Shown piece by piece: positions 45,285 to 54,956 of a stretch of DNA of 64,000 nt. A program made the translations under genes and the position numbers. Positions within the stretch are counted from its first letter, which is position 1; each line of letters begins with the position of its first letter. The DNA lies in NCBI RefSeq assembly GCF_003627965.1, contig NZ_RBWE01000001.1:62001-126000 (forward strand), in the 5' to 3' direction. This DNA comes from Desulfofundulus salinus (GTDB taxonomy: Bacteria > Bacillota > Desulfotomaculia > Desulfotomaculales > Desulfovirgulaceae). The notes under the pieces are model-generated. The model made no database searches and was not told where the DNA came from. It saw only the letters and a program-made list of their open reading frames with translations.

Positions 45285-46253
45285 GTGAAGAGAAGGCTCG
45301 TGGCTGCCGTGGTGTGTATGGCGGTGTTGCTTTCCCTGGGTGCAGGGCTGGTAAGCGTGCTTTCCCGTCCGGCCAAGGGAATAAAAGTTCCCCGGGGTAC
45401 CGGTGCGGTGGCCATAATTCCCATTACCGGCACCATTGTCAGCGGCCGGGTTAACCCGGGGCTCTTTAGCTCGGGGACCGGTTCGGAAGAGGTGATAGAG
45501 CGGCTGCGCCGGGCGGCGCAGGACCCGGCGGTTAAGGCTGTGGTGCTGCGGTTAAACAGCCCGGGGGGCACCGCTGCAGGCGCCCAGGAGATTGCCGCGG
45601 AAGTGGATAACCTGCGCCAGAGCGGCAAGAAAGTGGTGGCCTCCATGGGGGATGCCGCGGCCTCCGGGGCTTACTGGATTGCCAGCCGGGCAGATAAAAT
45701 TGTGGCCAATCCCGGCACCCTTACCGGCAGCATTGGTGTAATCATGCAGACCCAGGACCTGCGGGGTTTGTACAACAAGCTGGGTATCAATACCCGCACC
45801 TTCAAAAGCGGCCCCTACAAAGACATGGGCTCGCCAAGCCGGCCGGTAACCCCCGAGGAACAGGACATCTTTCAGGGTATGGTTGATGACATTTACGACC
45901 AGTTTCTGCGTGCCGTATCTGAAGGCAGGAAGATGGAGCTGGACCGGGTGAGAAAACTGGCCGACGGGCGGGTCTATACCGGGCGGCAGGCTCAAAAACT
46001 GGGGCTCGTGGATGAGCTGGGCAACCTGGGGGATGCCGTGCGCCTGGCCGGCCGTCTGGCCGGGTTGGGTCCCAACCCCGTGACCACCGAGCTGGGTCCC
46101 CGCGGTTTTTGGTCCGAAATCCTGTCCGGGACGCTTTTCCCCAAAGGGTTTGGCAGCGCTTTTCCGGACAATAAAACAGCCATCTGGCTGATCTGTCCCC
46201 CCTGCCTCCCCCCTGGTTCGGGGGACGATACGCTACGCTTTCCCGGTTCATAA
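45285..46253 (+). CDS. sppA: Signal peptide peptidase SppA (S49)
   Basis: A 322-residue membrane-anchored serine peptidase with one N-terminal helix and an S49 domain. The nucleophile serine is in DAAASGAYWIAS and the general-base lysine in SGPYKDMGSPSR, the Ser/Lys dyad of the short Gram-positive SppA. GTG 45285 follows GTGGGAGG. The C-terminal tail after residue ~290 (Cys/Pro-rich) is unlike the family and may reflect local sequence decay or error. Confidence 0.9.
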   Translation: MKRRLVAAVVCMAVLLSLGAGLVSVLSRPAKGIKVPRGTGAVAIIPITGTIVSGRVNPGLFSSGTGSEEVIERLRRAAQDPAVKAVVLRLNSPGGTAAGAQEIAAEVDNLRQSGKKVVASMGDAAASGAYWIASRADKIVANPGTLTGSIGVIMQTQDLRGLYNKLGINTRTFKSGPYKDMGSPSRPVTPEEQDIFQGMVDDIYDQFLRAVSEGRKMELDRVRKLADGRVYTGRQAQKLGLVDELGNLGDAVRLAGRLAGLGPNPVTTELGPRGFWSEILSGTLFPKGFGSAFPDNKTAIWLICPPCLPPGSGDDTLRFPGS

Positions 46254-46283
46254 GGGGACATTTTGAAAACGGAGGTGGTCCAG

Positions 46284-47012
46284 GTGGAAGAACGCACCCA
46301 GACTCCCGGCGGGGTCTTCCCCCCCGGTGAAGATGTTCATGGCGTCCCGGCGGAAAATACGCCTCCCCCGGAGCCCCCGATGGGCTTTCTGGATATCATT
46401 TACGGGGTCTTCTTTGACCCCCGGGCTACTTTCCGGCGGCTGGCCGCCCGCCCGCCCCTTGGCCTGGCGGTTTTGATCTTTACCCTGGTCAACCTGGCTG
46501 GCGCCCTTATGGGAGCCCTGGTGGGGTACCGCCTGACCCTGCCGCCCGGCCATCCATCCATGGGTATGAACTGGCTTGCACCGGCAGCTCCCCTCGTGGC
46601 GGCGGCAGGCCTGGTTTTTCAGTATGTGAAGTGGGTGGTGGTGAGCGCCCTCCTGCACCTCACCGCCGGCTTGCTGGGCGGACGGGGCAAGGCCTCTGGA
46701 ATCTTAACCGTAACAGCCCTGGCGGCATTGCCGGCACTGGCCATGATACCCGTTGATTTGTTGCTCCTGCTGCTTGATACCCGGGGAATGCCCTTAACCA
46801 TGGTCACAGCGATTCTAGGACTGGCTGTTTTTATCTGGGGTGTGGTGCTGGTAGTCCTGGGGTTGATGGAAGTATATCATTTCACGGCGAGCCGCGCTTT
46901 GCTTACGGTGCTGCTGCCACCGGCCATCATTATCCTTTCAAGCATTATTTTACTGGTGCTTTTTGCCGCGGGCCTTTCTGCCCTGTTTCCACTGAACGGC
47001 GCACCCTGGTAA
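46284..47012 (+). CDS. Yip1-domain membrane protein
   Basis: A 242-residue protein with a Pro-rich N-terminal tail, the Yip1 entry segment (FLDIIYGVFFDPRATFRRLA) and five helices. GTG 46284 with GGAGGTGG at 46271-46278 is preferred over TTG 46263. The function of bacterial Yip1 proteins is not known. Confidence 0.8.
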   Translation: MEERTQTPGGVFPPGEDVHGVPAENTPPPEPPMGFLDIIYGVFFDPRATFRRLAARPPLGLAVLIFTLVNLAGALMGALVGYRLTLPPGHPSMGMNWLAPAAPLVAAAGLVFQYVKWVVVSALLHLTAGLLGGRGKASGILTVTALAALPALAMIPVDLLLLLLDTRGMPLTMVTAILGLAVFIWGVVLVVLGLMEVYHFTASRALLTVLLPPAIIILSSIILLVLFAAGLSALFPLNGAPW

Positions 47013-47115
47013 AAAATTTTTCCCGGGAGAAGGGATTTTTTACCCCCTGCCGAAACATTCTTTAACGCATTACACCGTCAGGGTGAAACCAGTTTCAGGC
47101 AAGGGGGGTAAGAGG

Positions 47116-47523
47116 TTGACGAGTTGCAGGTATCACCTGTTGGTAGTGGATGACCAGGCCGGAGTGCGCCGGATGCTCCTGGAGGCTTTCAGCGATGACG
47201 GATATGAAGTGGAGCTGGCCGTTTCTGGACCTGAGGCACTCAAGAAGCTGAGGAATGGTGGTATAGACCTGGTGCTGCTGGACATGAAGATGCCCGGAAT
47301 GAGTGGACTGGACACCCTGCGGGAAACTCGCAAGCTGAATCCGGATATACCGGTGATTATGATGACCGCGTATGGGGAGCTTGAACTGCTTGGTGAAGCC
47401 AAAAAGCTAGGGGTACGGCATTATGTGAGCAAGCCCTTTGATCTCCAGGAAGTGCGTTATCTTGTCCGGGCTCTTTTGGCCGACAGGCGTCCAGCCAGGA
47501 GATACCTGGGGGTAATTGGCTGA
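47116..47523 (+). CDS. spo0F: Single-domain response regulator, Spo0F-like
   Basis: A 135-residue lone receiver domain with the acidic pair VVDDQ, phospho-Asp in LVLLDMKMPGMSG, Thr in MMTAYGE and Lys in VSKPFD. It has no output domain. Its place between pyrG and fba matches Spo0F of the Bacillus sporulation phosphorelay, which passes phosphate from kinases to Spo0B/Spo0A. The TTG 47116 start fits AAGGGGGG just upstream. Confidence 0.8.
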   Translation: MTSCRYHLLVVDDQAGVRRMLLEAFSDDGYEVELAVSGPEALKKLRNGGIDLVLLDMKMPGMSGLDTLRETRKLNPDIPVIMMTAYGELELLGEAKKLGVRHYVSKPFDLQEVRYLVRALLADRRPARRYLGVIG

Positions 47524-47567
47524 AGGGAGTCAGGCAAAAAGTTTTTTAAAGGTTGCCGCGTGGGGGT

Positions 47568-48224
47568 TTGGTTTACGTGGTCGTCAATACCGGGACAACC
47601 CTGGTGATGCGTTGTCCGGAATGCGGCAGGTTGGAGCGCCACAGGATTTCCCGTTTTGCCCTGGTGGGCGGTCGTTCCTCACTGCAGATCAACTGTTCCT
47701 GTGGAGCCCTTAAGTTGTTACTCACTTCCCGGGACAAGAAAGTGAACCTGCAAGTCCCCTGTGTGGTTTGCGGTGCAAAGCACGCCCGTTTGGTTAGCGC
47801 CCGCACTCTGTGGTCCAGCGGGAGCATCGAGTTGTTTTGCCAGACCACCGGCCTGGAGCTGGGGCACCTGGGGGCGGAGGAGCAGGTGCGCGACCAGGCC
47901 CGACTGGATGAAGCCCTGGATGGGCTGGATTTTATGGCAGATAACTTTTTCCATAACCGGGAAGTGATGTATGCGATTTTGAACCACGTGAACGATCTGG
48001 GTAAAGCCGGGAGGCTTTACTGCGAGTGTGGAAGTCATCGCATTGAAATGGATATCTTCCCCGATCGCCTGGAACTGCACTGTAGCCGTTGTGACAACCT
48101 TTACATAGTTTATGCGGAAACCAGAGAAGATCTCGATGCCGTAGGGCGTATCTGGAAAATAAAGCTGGCCCGGCATACTTTCACCCGTTTAGGGCAAACC
48201 AGGGAAACGCCGCCGCAACCGTGA
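47568..48224 (+). CDS. Unknown protein with zinc-ribbon cysteine pairs
   Basis: A protein of about 218 residues with four cysteine clusters: CPECG, NCSCGA, CVVCGA and a late CECG...CSRCDN. These suggest two or more zinc-binding units joined by an acidic linker (residues ~110-150). The start is uncertain: TTG 47568 or GTG 47577, with GTGGGGGT upstream. It sits between spo0F and fba. I do not recognise a family. Confidence 0.7.
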   Translation: MVYVVVNTGTTLVMRCPECGRLERHRISRFALVGGRSSLQINCSCGALKLLLTSRDKKVNLQVPCVVCGAKHARLVSARTLWSSGSIELFCQTTGLELGHLGAEEQVRDQARLDEALDGLDFMADNFFHNREVMYAILNHVNDLGKAGRLYCECGSHRIEMDIFPDRLELHCSRCDNLYIVYAETREDLDAVGRIWKIKLARHTFTRLGQTRETPPQP

Positions 48225-48332
48225 TTGGTAGCATTGTCCCTGCCGTAGCGAAGGCAAGGTGTGCGGTAACGGCGACCTGTACTAAAAATTTTTCCCCGGG
48301 GGATAATGGGAAAAAAGAAGGGCGGGAATGAA

Positions 48333-49193
48333 ATGTCCCTTGTTCCAGTAAGTGTGCTGCTTAAGACGGCCGAGGTGGAAGGGTATGCCGTGGGAGCCTT
48401 TAACTGTAATAACCTGGAAATAGTGCAGGCCATCGTGGCTGCAGCAGAGGCGGAAAATGCGCCGGTGATTATGCAGGCCAGTCAGGGGGCTATTAAGTAT
48501 GCTGGCGTTGACTATATTGCAGCCATGGCACGGGTGGCCGCCCGCGGCGCCAGGGTACCGGTAGCCCTCCACCTGGACCATGGTACCAGCTTTGACCAGG
48601 TTATGCGCTGCATGGTGGCCGGTTTTTCCTCGGTAATGATCGACGGTTCCCACCTGCCCCTGGAGCAAAATATTGCCCTTACCCGCCAGGTGGTGGCGGC
48701 GGCCAGACCGGTGGGAGTTTCCGTGGAGGCCGAGCTGGGCAGGATTGGCGGCGTGGAGGACGACATTGTGGTCACCGGCCGGGAGGCCTTTTTTACCGAC
48801 CCGGACGAAGCCCGCTATTTTGTAGAACAGACGGGTGTAGATTCCCTGGCGGTGGCCGTCGGCACAGCCCATGGCCGTTACAAAGGAGAGCCCAGGCTGG
48901 ACTTTGAGCGCCTGACCAGGATTAAAGAGCTGGTGCACATTCCCCTGGTATTGCACGGGGCTTCCGGCGTGCCCGACGAGGCCATACGGGAAGCCATCCG
49001 CCGGGGAGTGCGCAAGGTGAACATTGATACCAATATCCGGGAAGCCTTTGTGGGGGCGGTCCGCCGCAAGCTCGACGAAAATCCGCAGGAAATCGACCCC
49101 CGCAAGATCCTGGGGCCGGCCCGGGAAGCGGCCATTGAGGTAATCCGGGAGAAAATGCGGGTCTTTGGCTGCTCCGGGAAGGCCAGGGGATAA
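48333..49193 (+). CDS. fba: Class II fructose-bisphosphate aldolase
   Basis: A 286-residue zinc aldolase of the class II (FbaA/KbaY) group. The key segments are HLDHGTSFDQ (zinc ligand and catalytic region), VEAELGRIGGVED and LHGASGVPDE. It cleaves fructose 1,6-bisphosphate in glycolysis, or makes it in gluconeogenesis. ATG 48333 aligns with the family start; an in-frame ATG at 48306 would add 9 residues. tal follows. Confidence 0.93.
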   Translation: MSLVPVSVLLKTAEVEGYAVGAFNCNNLEIVQAIVAAAEAENAPVIMQASQGAIKYAGVDYIAAMARVAARGARVPVALHLDHGTSFDQVMRCMVAGFSSVMIDGSHLPLEQNIALTRQVVAAARPVGVSVEAELGRIGGVEDDIVVTGREAFFTDPDEARYFVEQTGVDSLAVAVGTAHGRYKGEPRLDFERLTRIKELVHIPLVLHGASGVPDEAIREAIRRGVRKVNIDTNIREAFVGAVRRKLDENPQEIDPRKILGPAREAAIEVIREKMRVFGCSGKARG

Positions 49194-49230
49194 ATATTAA
49201 ACGGCAGCCAGCATTCAAGGAGGATTTTCC

Positions 49231-49878
49231 ATGCAACTTTTTCTTGACACAGCCAACGTGGAAGAGATCAAAAAAGCCTACGCCCTGGGGGTAATCAGTG
49301 GCGTAACCACCAACCCGTCCTTGATTGCCAGGGAAGGCCGGGATTTTGCCGAAGTGGTGCGGGAAATCACCGCTATTGTGGACGGGCCGATCAGCGCCGA
49401 AGCGGTGAGCACCGAAGCGGAAGGCATGATTGCAGAGGCGGAGGAACTGGCGGCCATTCATCCCAACATCGTGGTCAAAATCCCCATGACCGGAGAAGGG
49501 CTCAAGGCGGTGAAGTTCCTTTCGACCAAGGGGATCAAAACCAACGTCACACTGGTTTTTTCGGCCAACCAGGCTCTTTTGGCCGCCCTGGCCGGGGCCA
49601 CATATGTCAGCCCCTTTGTAGGCCGGCTGGATGATATCGGTCACGACGGACTGGAACTGATCCAGGACATCATGGCCATTTACAGCAATTACGATATCCC
49701 GACCAAAGTTATTGCGGCCAGTATTCGCCACCCGGTGCATGTGACCATGGCGGCCCGGGCCGGTGCGGACATCGCCACCGTGCCTTATAAAGTGCTCATG
49801 CAAATGCTCAAGCACCCCTTGACCGACATAGGTATTGAAAGGTTCCTGGCCGACTGGGCCACGGTTCCCAAGAAATAA
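49231..49878 (+). CDS. tal: Transaldolase (TalC/fructose-6-phosphate aldolase type)
   Basis: A 215-residue short transaldolase starting [16 protein letters not shown] with the Schiff-base lysine in VVKIPMT. It moves dihydroxyacetone units between sugar phosphates in the pentose phosphate pathway. AGGAGGATTTT precedes ATG 49231. It is next to fba, as in Bacillus. Confidence 0.95.
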   Translation: MQLFLDTANVEEIKKAYALGVISGVTTNPSLIAREGRDFAEVVREITAIVDGPISAEAVSTEAEGMIAEAEELAAIHPNIVVKIPMTGEGLKAVKFLSTKGIKTNVTLVFSANQALLAALAGATYVSPFVGRLDDIGHDGLELIQDIMAIYSNYDIPTKVIAASIRHPVHVTMAARAGADIATVPYKVLMQMLKHPLTDIGIERFLADWATVPKK

Positions 49879-49884
49879 GAAACC

Positions 49885-50340
49885 ATGCTCATAGTGCGCG
49901 TCAAGGAAAAGCTTTCGGGTTGGAAAAACTACCTGGCAGAAAAATATCATCAAGTAATGGACATTCCCGACGCCCCGCACAAAATTGCCCACGGGGTCGC
50001 CCTGGGTACGGCTCTGGACTTTTTTCCCATTCCCCTGATCAGCATCCCCGTGGCTTACCTGCTGGCCCGGTCCTTAAGGGTAAACGCCATTGCCGCCGCC
50101 CTTTCGGCCACCTTTTTTAAGTGTGCCGTACCCTTTTTTTACGCGTTGAATTACCTGGTGGGCGGCACTGTCATTGGGGACATCCCGGCGGTTGGTGCCG
50201 GGGGGTCCCTTTCCACCCTCAAACAAATGGGATACCCCTTTTTTATTGGTGCAGCTATAGACGCTGCCCTCGCGTGGATCTTGATTTACTTCCCCGTGCG
50301 CCGTCTGCTGGAAGTACGGCGGGCCAAAAAACGTTCTTGA
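49885..50340 (+). CDS. DUF2062-domain membrane protein
   Basis: A 151-residue protein with three or four helices and the DUF2062 pattern (PHKIAHGVALGTALDFFPIPLIS). ATG 49885 is 6 bp after tal. Function unknown. Confidence 0.82.
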   Translation: MLIVRVKEKLSGWKNYLAEKYHQVMDIPDAPHKIAHGVALGTALDFFPIPLISIPVAYLLARSLRVNAIAAALSATFFKCAVPFFYALNYLVGGTVIGDIPAVGAGGSLSTLKQMGYPFFIGAAIDAALAWILIYFPVRRLLEVRRAKKRS

Positions 50341-50413
50341 GCACGTCCCTCCCCTCCTGTGGAACCCCGGCCAGCAGGGAAAGCCAGCCGGGCAGGTTTC
50401 CCCTTAACTCACC

Positions 50414-50442
50414 TTATACATTATACATTATACATTTATACA
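50414..50442. repeat. Short tandem repeat
   Basis: Three near-identical TTATACAT-type units in tandem in the 214-bp gap before rho. Confidence 0.65.
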
Positions 50443-50554
50443 AGCCCCTTTTTAAAATTATGTCCTACAACTGGTCAGGCGTGGATCTTCCTCCGTCACG
50501 GCAGACGTTTCTGGGCCGCTCCTTAGTCAGCTATTGGAAAGGAAAGGATGCAGT

Positions 50555-51871
50555 GTGAATTATTCGGAACTAGAAGGTAAAACCATGCAGGAGCTGTACA
50601 AAATAGCCCGGGAGCTGGAGCTTACCGGGTATTCCCGCCTGCGCAAGCGGGAGCTGATCTTTGAAATCATCAAAGCCCAGACGGAAAAAAACGGGCTCAT
50701 CTACGCCCAGGGGGTGCTGGAGATACTCCCCGACGGCTACGGGTTCCTGCGACCCTTCCAGTACCTGCCCAGCCACGATGATATCTACGTGTCTTCCTCC
50801 CAGATCCGCCGGTTTGACCTGCGCACCGGCGACCTGGTGGCCGGCCAGGTGCGCGGGCCCAAGGAAAACGAGCGCTACTATGCCCTTTTGCGTGTGGAAC
50901 AGGTTAACGGCGTTGATCCGGAGAAAGCCGCCGAGAGATTGCATTTCGACGGCCTCACCCCTCTCTACCCCCAGGAGCGGATCCGCCTGGAGACCCAGGC
51001 TGACAAGATTGCCACCAGGATTATCGACCTGGTTGCCCCCATCGGCAAAGGACAGCGGGGTTTGATTGTCGCGCCGCCCAAGGCGGGCAAAACCATGCTC
51101 TTAAAGGAAATTGCCAACAGTATTACCCAAAATCATCCTGAAATTTACCTTATCGTGCTCCTCATTGACGAACGGCCGGAGGAAGTTACCGATATCGAAC
51201 GCTCGGTGGACGGGGAAGTAGTGAGTTCCACCTTTGACGAGCCGCCGGAAAACCATGTGAAAGTAGCGGAAATGGTGCTGGAACGGGCCAAGCGCCTTGT
51301 GGAACACAAGCAGGATGTGGTGATCTTGCTGGACAGCATCACCCGGCTGGCCCGGGCGCACAACCTGGTGATCCCCCCCAGCGGGCGTACCCTGTCCGGG
51401 GGTGTCGACCCGGCCGCGTTGCACAAGCCAAAACGTTTCTTCGGTGCTGCCCGCAACCTGGAGGAAGGGGGCAGCCTGACCATCCTGGCCACCGCCCTCA
51501 TTGAGACGGGCAGCCGGATGGATGACGTAATCTTTGAAGAGTTCAAGGGCACGGGCAATATGGAGCTGATTTTGGACCGCCGCCTGGCGGAACGGCGCTT
51601 GTTCCCGGCCATTGACGTGCAACGCTCCGGCACGCGCAAGGAAGAACTGCTGTTGTCCCGGGATGAGCTGGAGTGGATCTGGTTTTTCCGCAAGGCTACC
51701 GTGGGTATGGCCCCCTGGGAGGCCATGGAGATGCTCGTGGAGCGCATGAAAAAAAACAAAACCAACGAAGAGCTCCTGCGTCTCTTCCGCACTGCCCGCA
51801 AGAGCGGTCCCGTGGTTCCCCCGGACAGACCCCCCGATGTGCGCCGGGACATTGCCTCCGAAGGCCAGTGA
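50555..51871 (+). CDS. rho: Transcription termination factor Rho
   Basis: A 438-residue hexameric RNA helicase with an N-terminal Rho-N/SAP-like segment ([21 protein letters not shown]), a cold-shock-type RNA-binding domain ([12 protein letters not shown]), Walker [10 protein letters not shown], Walker [15 protein letters not shown] and a Q-loop in [15 protein letters not shown] 50555 follows GGAAAGGATG. Bases 51891-51983 after it can form competing hairpins. Confidence 0.95.
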   Translation: MNYSELEGKTMQELYKIARELELTGYSRLRKRELIFEIIKAQTEKNGLIYAQGVLEILPDGYGFLRPFQYLPSHDDIYVSSSQIRRFDLRTGDLVAGQVRGPKENERYYALLRVEQVNGVDPEKAAERLHFDGLTPLYPQERIRLETQADKIATRIIDLVAPIGKGQRGLIVAPPKAGKTMLLKEIANSITQNHPEIYLIVLLIDERPEEVTDIERSVDGEVVSSTFDEPPENHVKVAEMVLERAKRLVEHKQDVVILLDSITRLARAHNLVIPPSGRTLSGGVDPAALHKPKRFFGAARNLEEGGSLTILATALIETGSRMDDVIFEEFKGTGNMELILDRRLAERRLFPAIDVQRSGTRKEELLLSRDELEWIWFFRKATVGMAPWEAMEMLVERMKKNKTNEELLRLFRTARKSGPVVPPDRPPDVRRDIASEGQ

Positions 51872-51890
51872 CAGTTCGTGTAATGTGCTC

Positions 51891-51983
51891 CCCCGCCATG
51901 TATAAAACGGCCCGCTTTTGGGCAATCCTCTTTTTTAGACTGCCTGAAAGAAATGGCGGGGATTTTCATTCCCCCGCCCTTTT
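51891..51983 (+). terminator. Competing hairpins after rho
   Basis: CCCCGCCAT (51891-51899) can pair with ATGGCGGGG (51953-51961); alternatively GGCGGGG (51955-51961) pairs with CCCCGCC (51972-51978) followed by CTTTTAAG. The two are mutually exclusive. They may form a terminator or an attenuator before the M23 gene. Confidence 0.5.
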
Positions 51984-52008
51984 AAGCAGCTAAAGGAGAG
52001 GACTGTAC

Positions 52009-52911
52009 ATGGGCAAGTTAGTTAAAAAGCGTCTGCACAAATTAACCATATTGCTGGTGACCGGGGCCGTCCTGGCGGTGTGCCTGCTGCCCGGGAGGGA
52101 GCCTCTTTTTGCCGCACCCGACGAGGCCATTCTCACCGGCGTGTCCTACGGCAACCTCCCCCGGGTGGAAACAGGTCCGCCGCCCGGTGACCGGCACGTG
52201 TACCGGGTGCGGCCCGGGGACACCCTGGAGGATATAGCCGGCCGTTTTGGCCTGCCGGTAACCGCCCTGCAGGAAGCAAACGGCATCCGGGACGCCAACC
52301 TGATCGTGGAGGGACAGGTACTGCAAATTCCCGCCGGGGTACTCACACATACGGTATTACCCGGCGAAACTCTTTCGGATATTGCCCGGCGCTACCAGGT
52401 GCCCGTGTCCCGGCTGGTGGCCGTCAACGATTTGCCGAATCCGGATACGCTGTTTCCGGGACAGCAGGTGACCATCCCGGCCAGGTACGGGGGCAACTTG
52501 ACAGCAGAAGCCATTATGGCCGCCCTGCCGGTAGATCAACTGGCCTGGCCCGTGGTGGGTTGGGTAAGCTCCCCCTTTGGCTGGCGGGACGGCCGGCCCC
52601 ATGAGGGGGTGGACATTGCCGCCGGGGAGGGCGAACCCATCCGGGCGGTGCGTTCCGGCCGGGTGACCTTTGCCGGCCCCCGGGGTACCTACGGTAACAC
52701 GGTCATTATTGATCACGGCGACGGCCTGGAAACCCTTTACGCCCACGCCCTTCAGGTGCTGGTGGAGCCGGGGCAGTGGGTGGACGCCGGGGAGATTATT
52801 GCCCTGGTGGGCAGCACCGGACGTTCCACCGGTCCCCACCTGCACCTGGAAGTGCGCTTAAACGGCATACCCTACGACCCCCTGTTGTGTCTCACCCGCA
52901 CCAGGGTGTAA
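52009..52911 (+). CDS. LysM/M23 cell-wall peptidase
   Basis: A 300-residue exported protein with a signal segment, two LysM domains (HVYRVRPGDTLEDIAGRFG and THTVLPGETLSDIARRYQ) and a LytM/M23 peptidase domain with zinc ligands in RPHEGVDIAA and GPHLHLEVR. It cuts peptide cross-links of peptidoglycan and may act in cell division or sporulation. It is the intact relative of the fragment at 20040. Confidence 0.92.
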   Translation: MGKLVKKRLHKLTILLVTGAVLAVCLLPGREPLFAAPDEAILTGVSYGNLPRVETGPPPGDRHVYRVRPGDTLEDIAGRFGLPVTALQEANGIRDANLIVEGQVLQIPAGVLTHTVLPGETLSDIARRYQVPVSRLVAVNDLPNPDTLFPGQQVTIPARYGGNLTAEAIMAALPVDQLAWPVVGWVSSPFGWRDGRPHEGVDIAAGEGEPIRAVRSGRVTFAGPRGTYGNTVIIDHGDGLETLYAHALQVLVEPGQWVDAGEIIALVGSTGRSTGPHLHLEVRLNGIPYDPLLCLTRTRV

Positions 52912-52912
52912 A

Positions 52913-52937
52913 GGCCCGCGAACAAAGCGGGCCTTTT
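52913..52937 (+). terminator. Terminator after the M23 gene
   Basis: GGCCCGC (52913-52919) pairs with GCGGGCC (52927-52933), followed by TTTT. Confidence 0.75.
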
Positions 52938-53043
52938 GCGTGCAAAAATGGGTATGTACCGGGGCTTTATCATTGACGGTCCCCGGCTCCGTTGCTTATA
53001 ATGGGGGAGTAGTTTTGGGATTGTATATTACGGGGGTTTAGTT

Positions 53044-54288
53044 GTGTATCGTCTGGTTTATGCCGATGCCGGGGGGCGTTTTTACGATCACCCTAAAATA
53101 GCTGCAGTTGGACGGACCGGGGACCGGTTTGTGGAAATAACCCCTTCCGATATGATGCCCCTGCCCCGGGGGGCTTCCCTGGTGCTCATTCCGGCCGGGA
53201 GCCCGGTGGGGCTCGACCGGCGGGGTAATTTTGTTCTGGTGGAAGAGGTGGAGGGGGCTCCCGTCTTTGCCGTGGCCGCCCTTTTACCCCAGGGCTACAC
53301 CCGCACCCTTTTACCGGCCTACCGCCGGCCGGCAGGGGAAAAACCCCTGCCCCTTTTTGGCTATGCAGCGGTGGCCTGGTATAAGGATGGGTTGTGGGTG
53401 GCCGCGCGGCAAACAGATAACCCCCATCGTTGGGACCCCCGGCATTATAACACCCCGGAGCTGGCGCAGTTGATTTCCGGGCGCCTGGACCGCCACCCCG
53501 GGAATCCCATCCTGGCCCAGCTGGCCCGTTGCGCCCGGGACTACTCCTGTTTTACCGCCCAGAATATTTTTTGCCGCCGCTGGGAGGGAGGAGTACCCGT
53601 TTCCCCCCGTTGCAATGCCGGCTGCCTGGGGTGTATCTCCAGGCAGCCGGCCGAATGCTGTCCCTCTCCGCAGGAGCGCATTTCATCCGTTCCCCCGGTG
53701 GAAGCGGTGGTGGAGGTAATGGAGGAGCACTTAAGGAGCGCCCCCGGGGCTATCATAAGCTTCGGTCAGGGATGCGAGGGAGAACCGCTCCTGGCTGCCG
53801 GTACCATTGCCGCCGCCATTTCCCGGGTGCGGCGGCTGGTATCCCGGGGGACTATCAATATAAACACCAATGCCGGGCATACTGCTGGCATGGAAAAAAT
53901 CATCGCCAGTGGGGTTGACTCCATAAGGGTGAGTTTAATCAGCGCCAGACCTGATATTTATCGCGCCTACCACCGGCCCCATAATTACGATCTCCATGAT
54001 GTGCGCCGCTCCATCGTGCTGGCCCGGCAGGCGGGGGTGTTTGTTTCCCTGAACCTCCTGGTTCTGCCCGGCCTGACCGACCGCGAGGAAGAGATGAAAA
54101 GCCTCCTGGCCTTTATCCAGGAGACCGGGGTTCAGATGGTACAATTGCGCAATTTGAACATCGACCCGGACTACCTCTTCGGCCGCCTGCCCCCGGCCCG
54201 GGGAGAACTGGCCGGTATAGGAGAGTTCATTGGCCGGTTGAAGAAAGTTCCGGGTCTTCTGGTTGGGAATTTTACCCGGGAAGTATAG
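53044..54288 (+). CDS. Radical SAM protein
   Basis: A 414-residue protein. Its N-terminal ~170 residues are of unknown fold. A radical SAM core follows with SPRCNAGCLGCISRQ, giving CX3CX2C for the [4Fe-4S] cluster, and FGQGCEGEPLL for SAM binding. It resembles uncharacterised radical SAM enzymes of Firmicutes; the substrate is unknown. GTG 53044 is used. Its end overlaps the convergent GGDEF remnant by 17 bp. Confidence 0.85.
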   Translation: MYRLVYADAGGRFYDHPKIAAVGRTGDRFVEITPSDMMPLPRGASLVLIPAGSPVGLDRRGNFVLVEEVEGAPVFAVAALLPQGYTRTLLPAYRRPAGEKPLPLFGYAAVAWYKDGLWVAARQTDNPHRWDPRHYNTPELAQLISGRLDRHPGNPILAQLARCARDYSCFTAQNIFCRRWEGGVPVSPRCNAGCLGCISRQPAECCPSPQERISSVPPVEAVVEVMEEHLRSAPGAIISFGQGCEGEPLLAAGTIAAAISRVRRLVSRGTININTNAGHTAGMEKIIASGVDSIRVSLISARPDIYRAYHRPHNYDLHDVRRSIVLARQAGVFVSLNLLVLPGLTDREEEMKSLLAFIQETGVQMVQLRNLNIDPDYLFGRLPPARGELAGIGEFIGRLKKVPGLLVGNFTREV

Positions 54289-54529
54289 CCGTGGCGTACC
54301 TGTTTTTACCACTCTTCTTAGCCCGGTACATGGCCCGGTCGGCGGCCAGGATCAAACCTTCAGCGTCCCGGGCGTGATCCGGGTAAACCGCTACCCCCAG
54401 GCTGATGGTCAGCCGTCCCTCCGTCTGCTTTTCGCCGTGGGGGAAGGAGTGTTTTTCCACCTTCTGGCGCAGCTTTTCCGCCACGGTAACCGCCCCGGCC
54501 AGGGTGACAATATCACAGTCCGACGACAT
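54272..54529 (-). pseudogene. Truncated GGDEF (diguanylate cyclase) domain
   Basis: An 85-codon frame reads the last part of a GGDEF domain (VAEKLRQKVEKHSFPHG... LTISLGVAVYPDHARDAEG... AADRAMYRAKKSGKNRYA). The GGDEF catalytic motif and all upstream domains are missing, so it cannot be an active cyclase. Confidence 0.75.
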
Positions 54530-54545
54530 ACAATACTGACAAATC

Positions 54546-54574
54546 TTGCTCCTTATTATTCCCTATGTTATAAT
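54546..54574 (+). promoter_or_regulatory. Promoter of rpmE
   Basis: TTGCTC (54546-54551) and TATAAT (54569-54574), 17-bp spacer, about 50 bp before the rpmE start. Confidence 0.65.
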
Positions 54575-54625
54575 GATTAAGTATGCGATTAAGATGCAAT
54601 GAGGTTTTAAGTGAGGTGATTTCCA

Positions 54626-54826
54626 GTGAAGGAAGGCATCCACCCCAAATACGGGCCGGCGAGGGTAATTTGCGTCTGCGGCAACATCTTTGAAACCGGT
54701 TCGACCAAAAAGGAGCTCAAGGTAGAAATTTGTTCCAAATGCCACCCCTTCTTTACCGGTTCCCAGCGGACTGTTGAGACCAGGGGAAGGGCGGACCGGT
54801 TCCGCAAAAAATACGGCTTAAAGTAG
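54626..54826 (+). CDS. rpmE: 50S ribosomal protein L31 (zinc form)
   Basis: A 66-residue ribosomal protein with the zinc ligands of the C+ form: CVCGN and [13 protein letters not shown] 54626 follows GAGGTGAT. It keeps its own promoter and terminator. Confidence 0.95.
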   Translation: MKEGIHPKYGPARVICVCGNIFETGSTKKELKVEICSKCHPFFTGSQRTVETRGRADRFRKKYGLK

Positions 54827-54828
54827 GG

Positions 54829-54850
54829 TAGCAGAGCGGGGGCTCTGCTA
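54829..54850 (+). terminator. Terminator after rpmE
   Basis: TAGCAGAGC (54829-54837) pairs with GCTCTGCTA (54842-54850) around GGGG; a short T-rich tail follows. Confidence 0.65.
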
Positions 54851-54956
54851 TTTGCTTGGAGATGCCGCCCGTAAAAGTAAAGATCTTTTGACTTTTTTCG
54901 CGGCGGGTATGCGCCGCACCGGGCGGTTTCGCCTCCAGTGAGCGTAAGGGGAGAGT

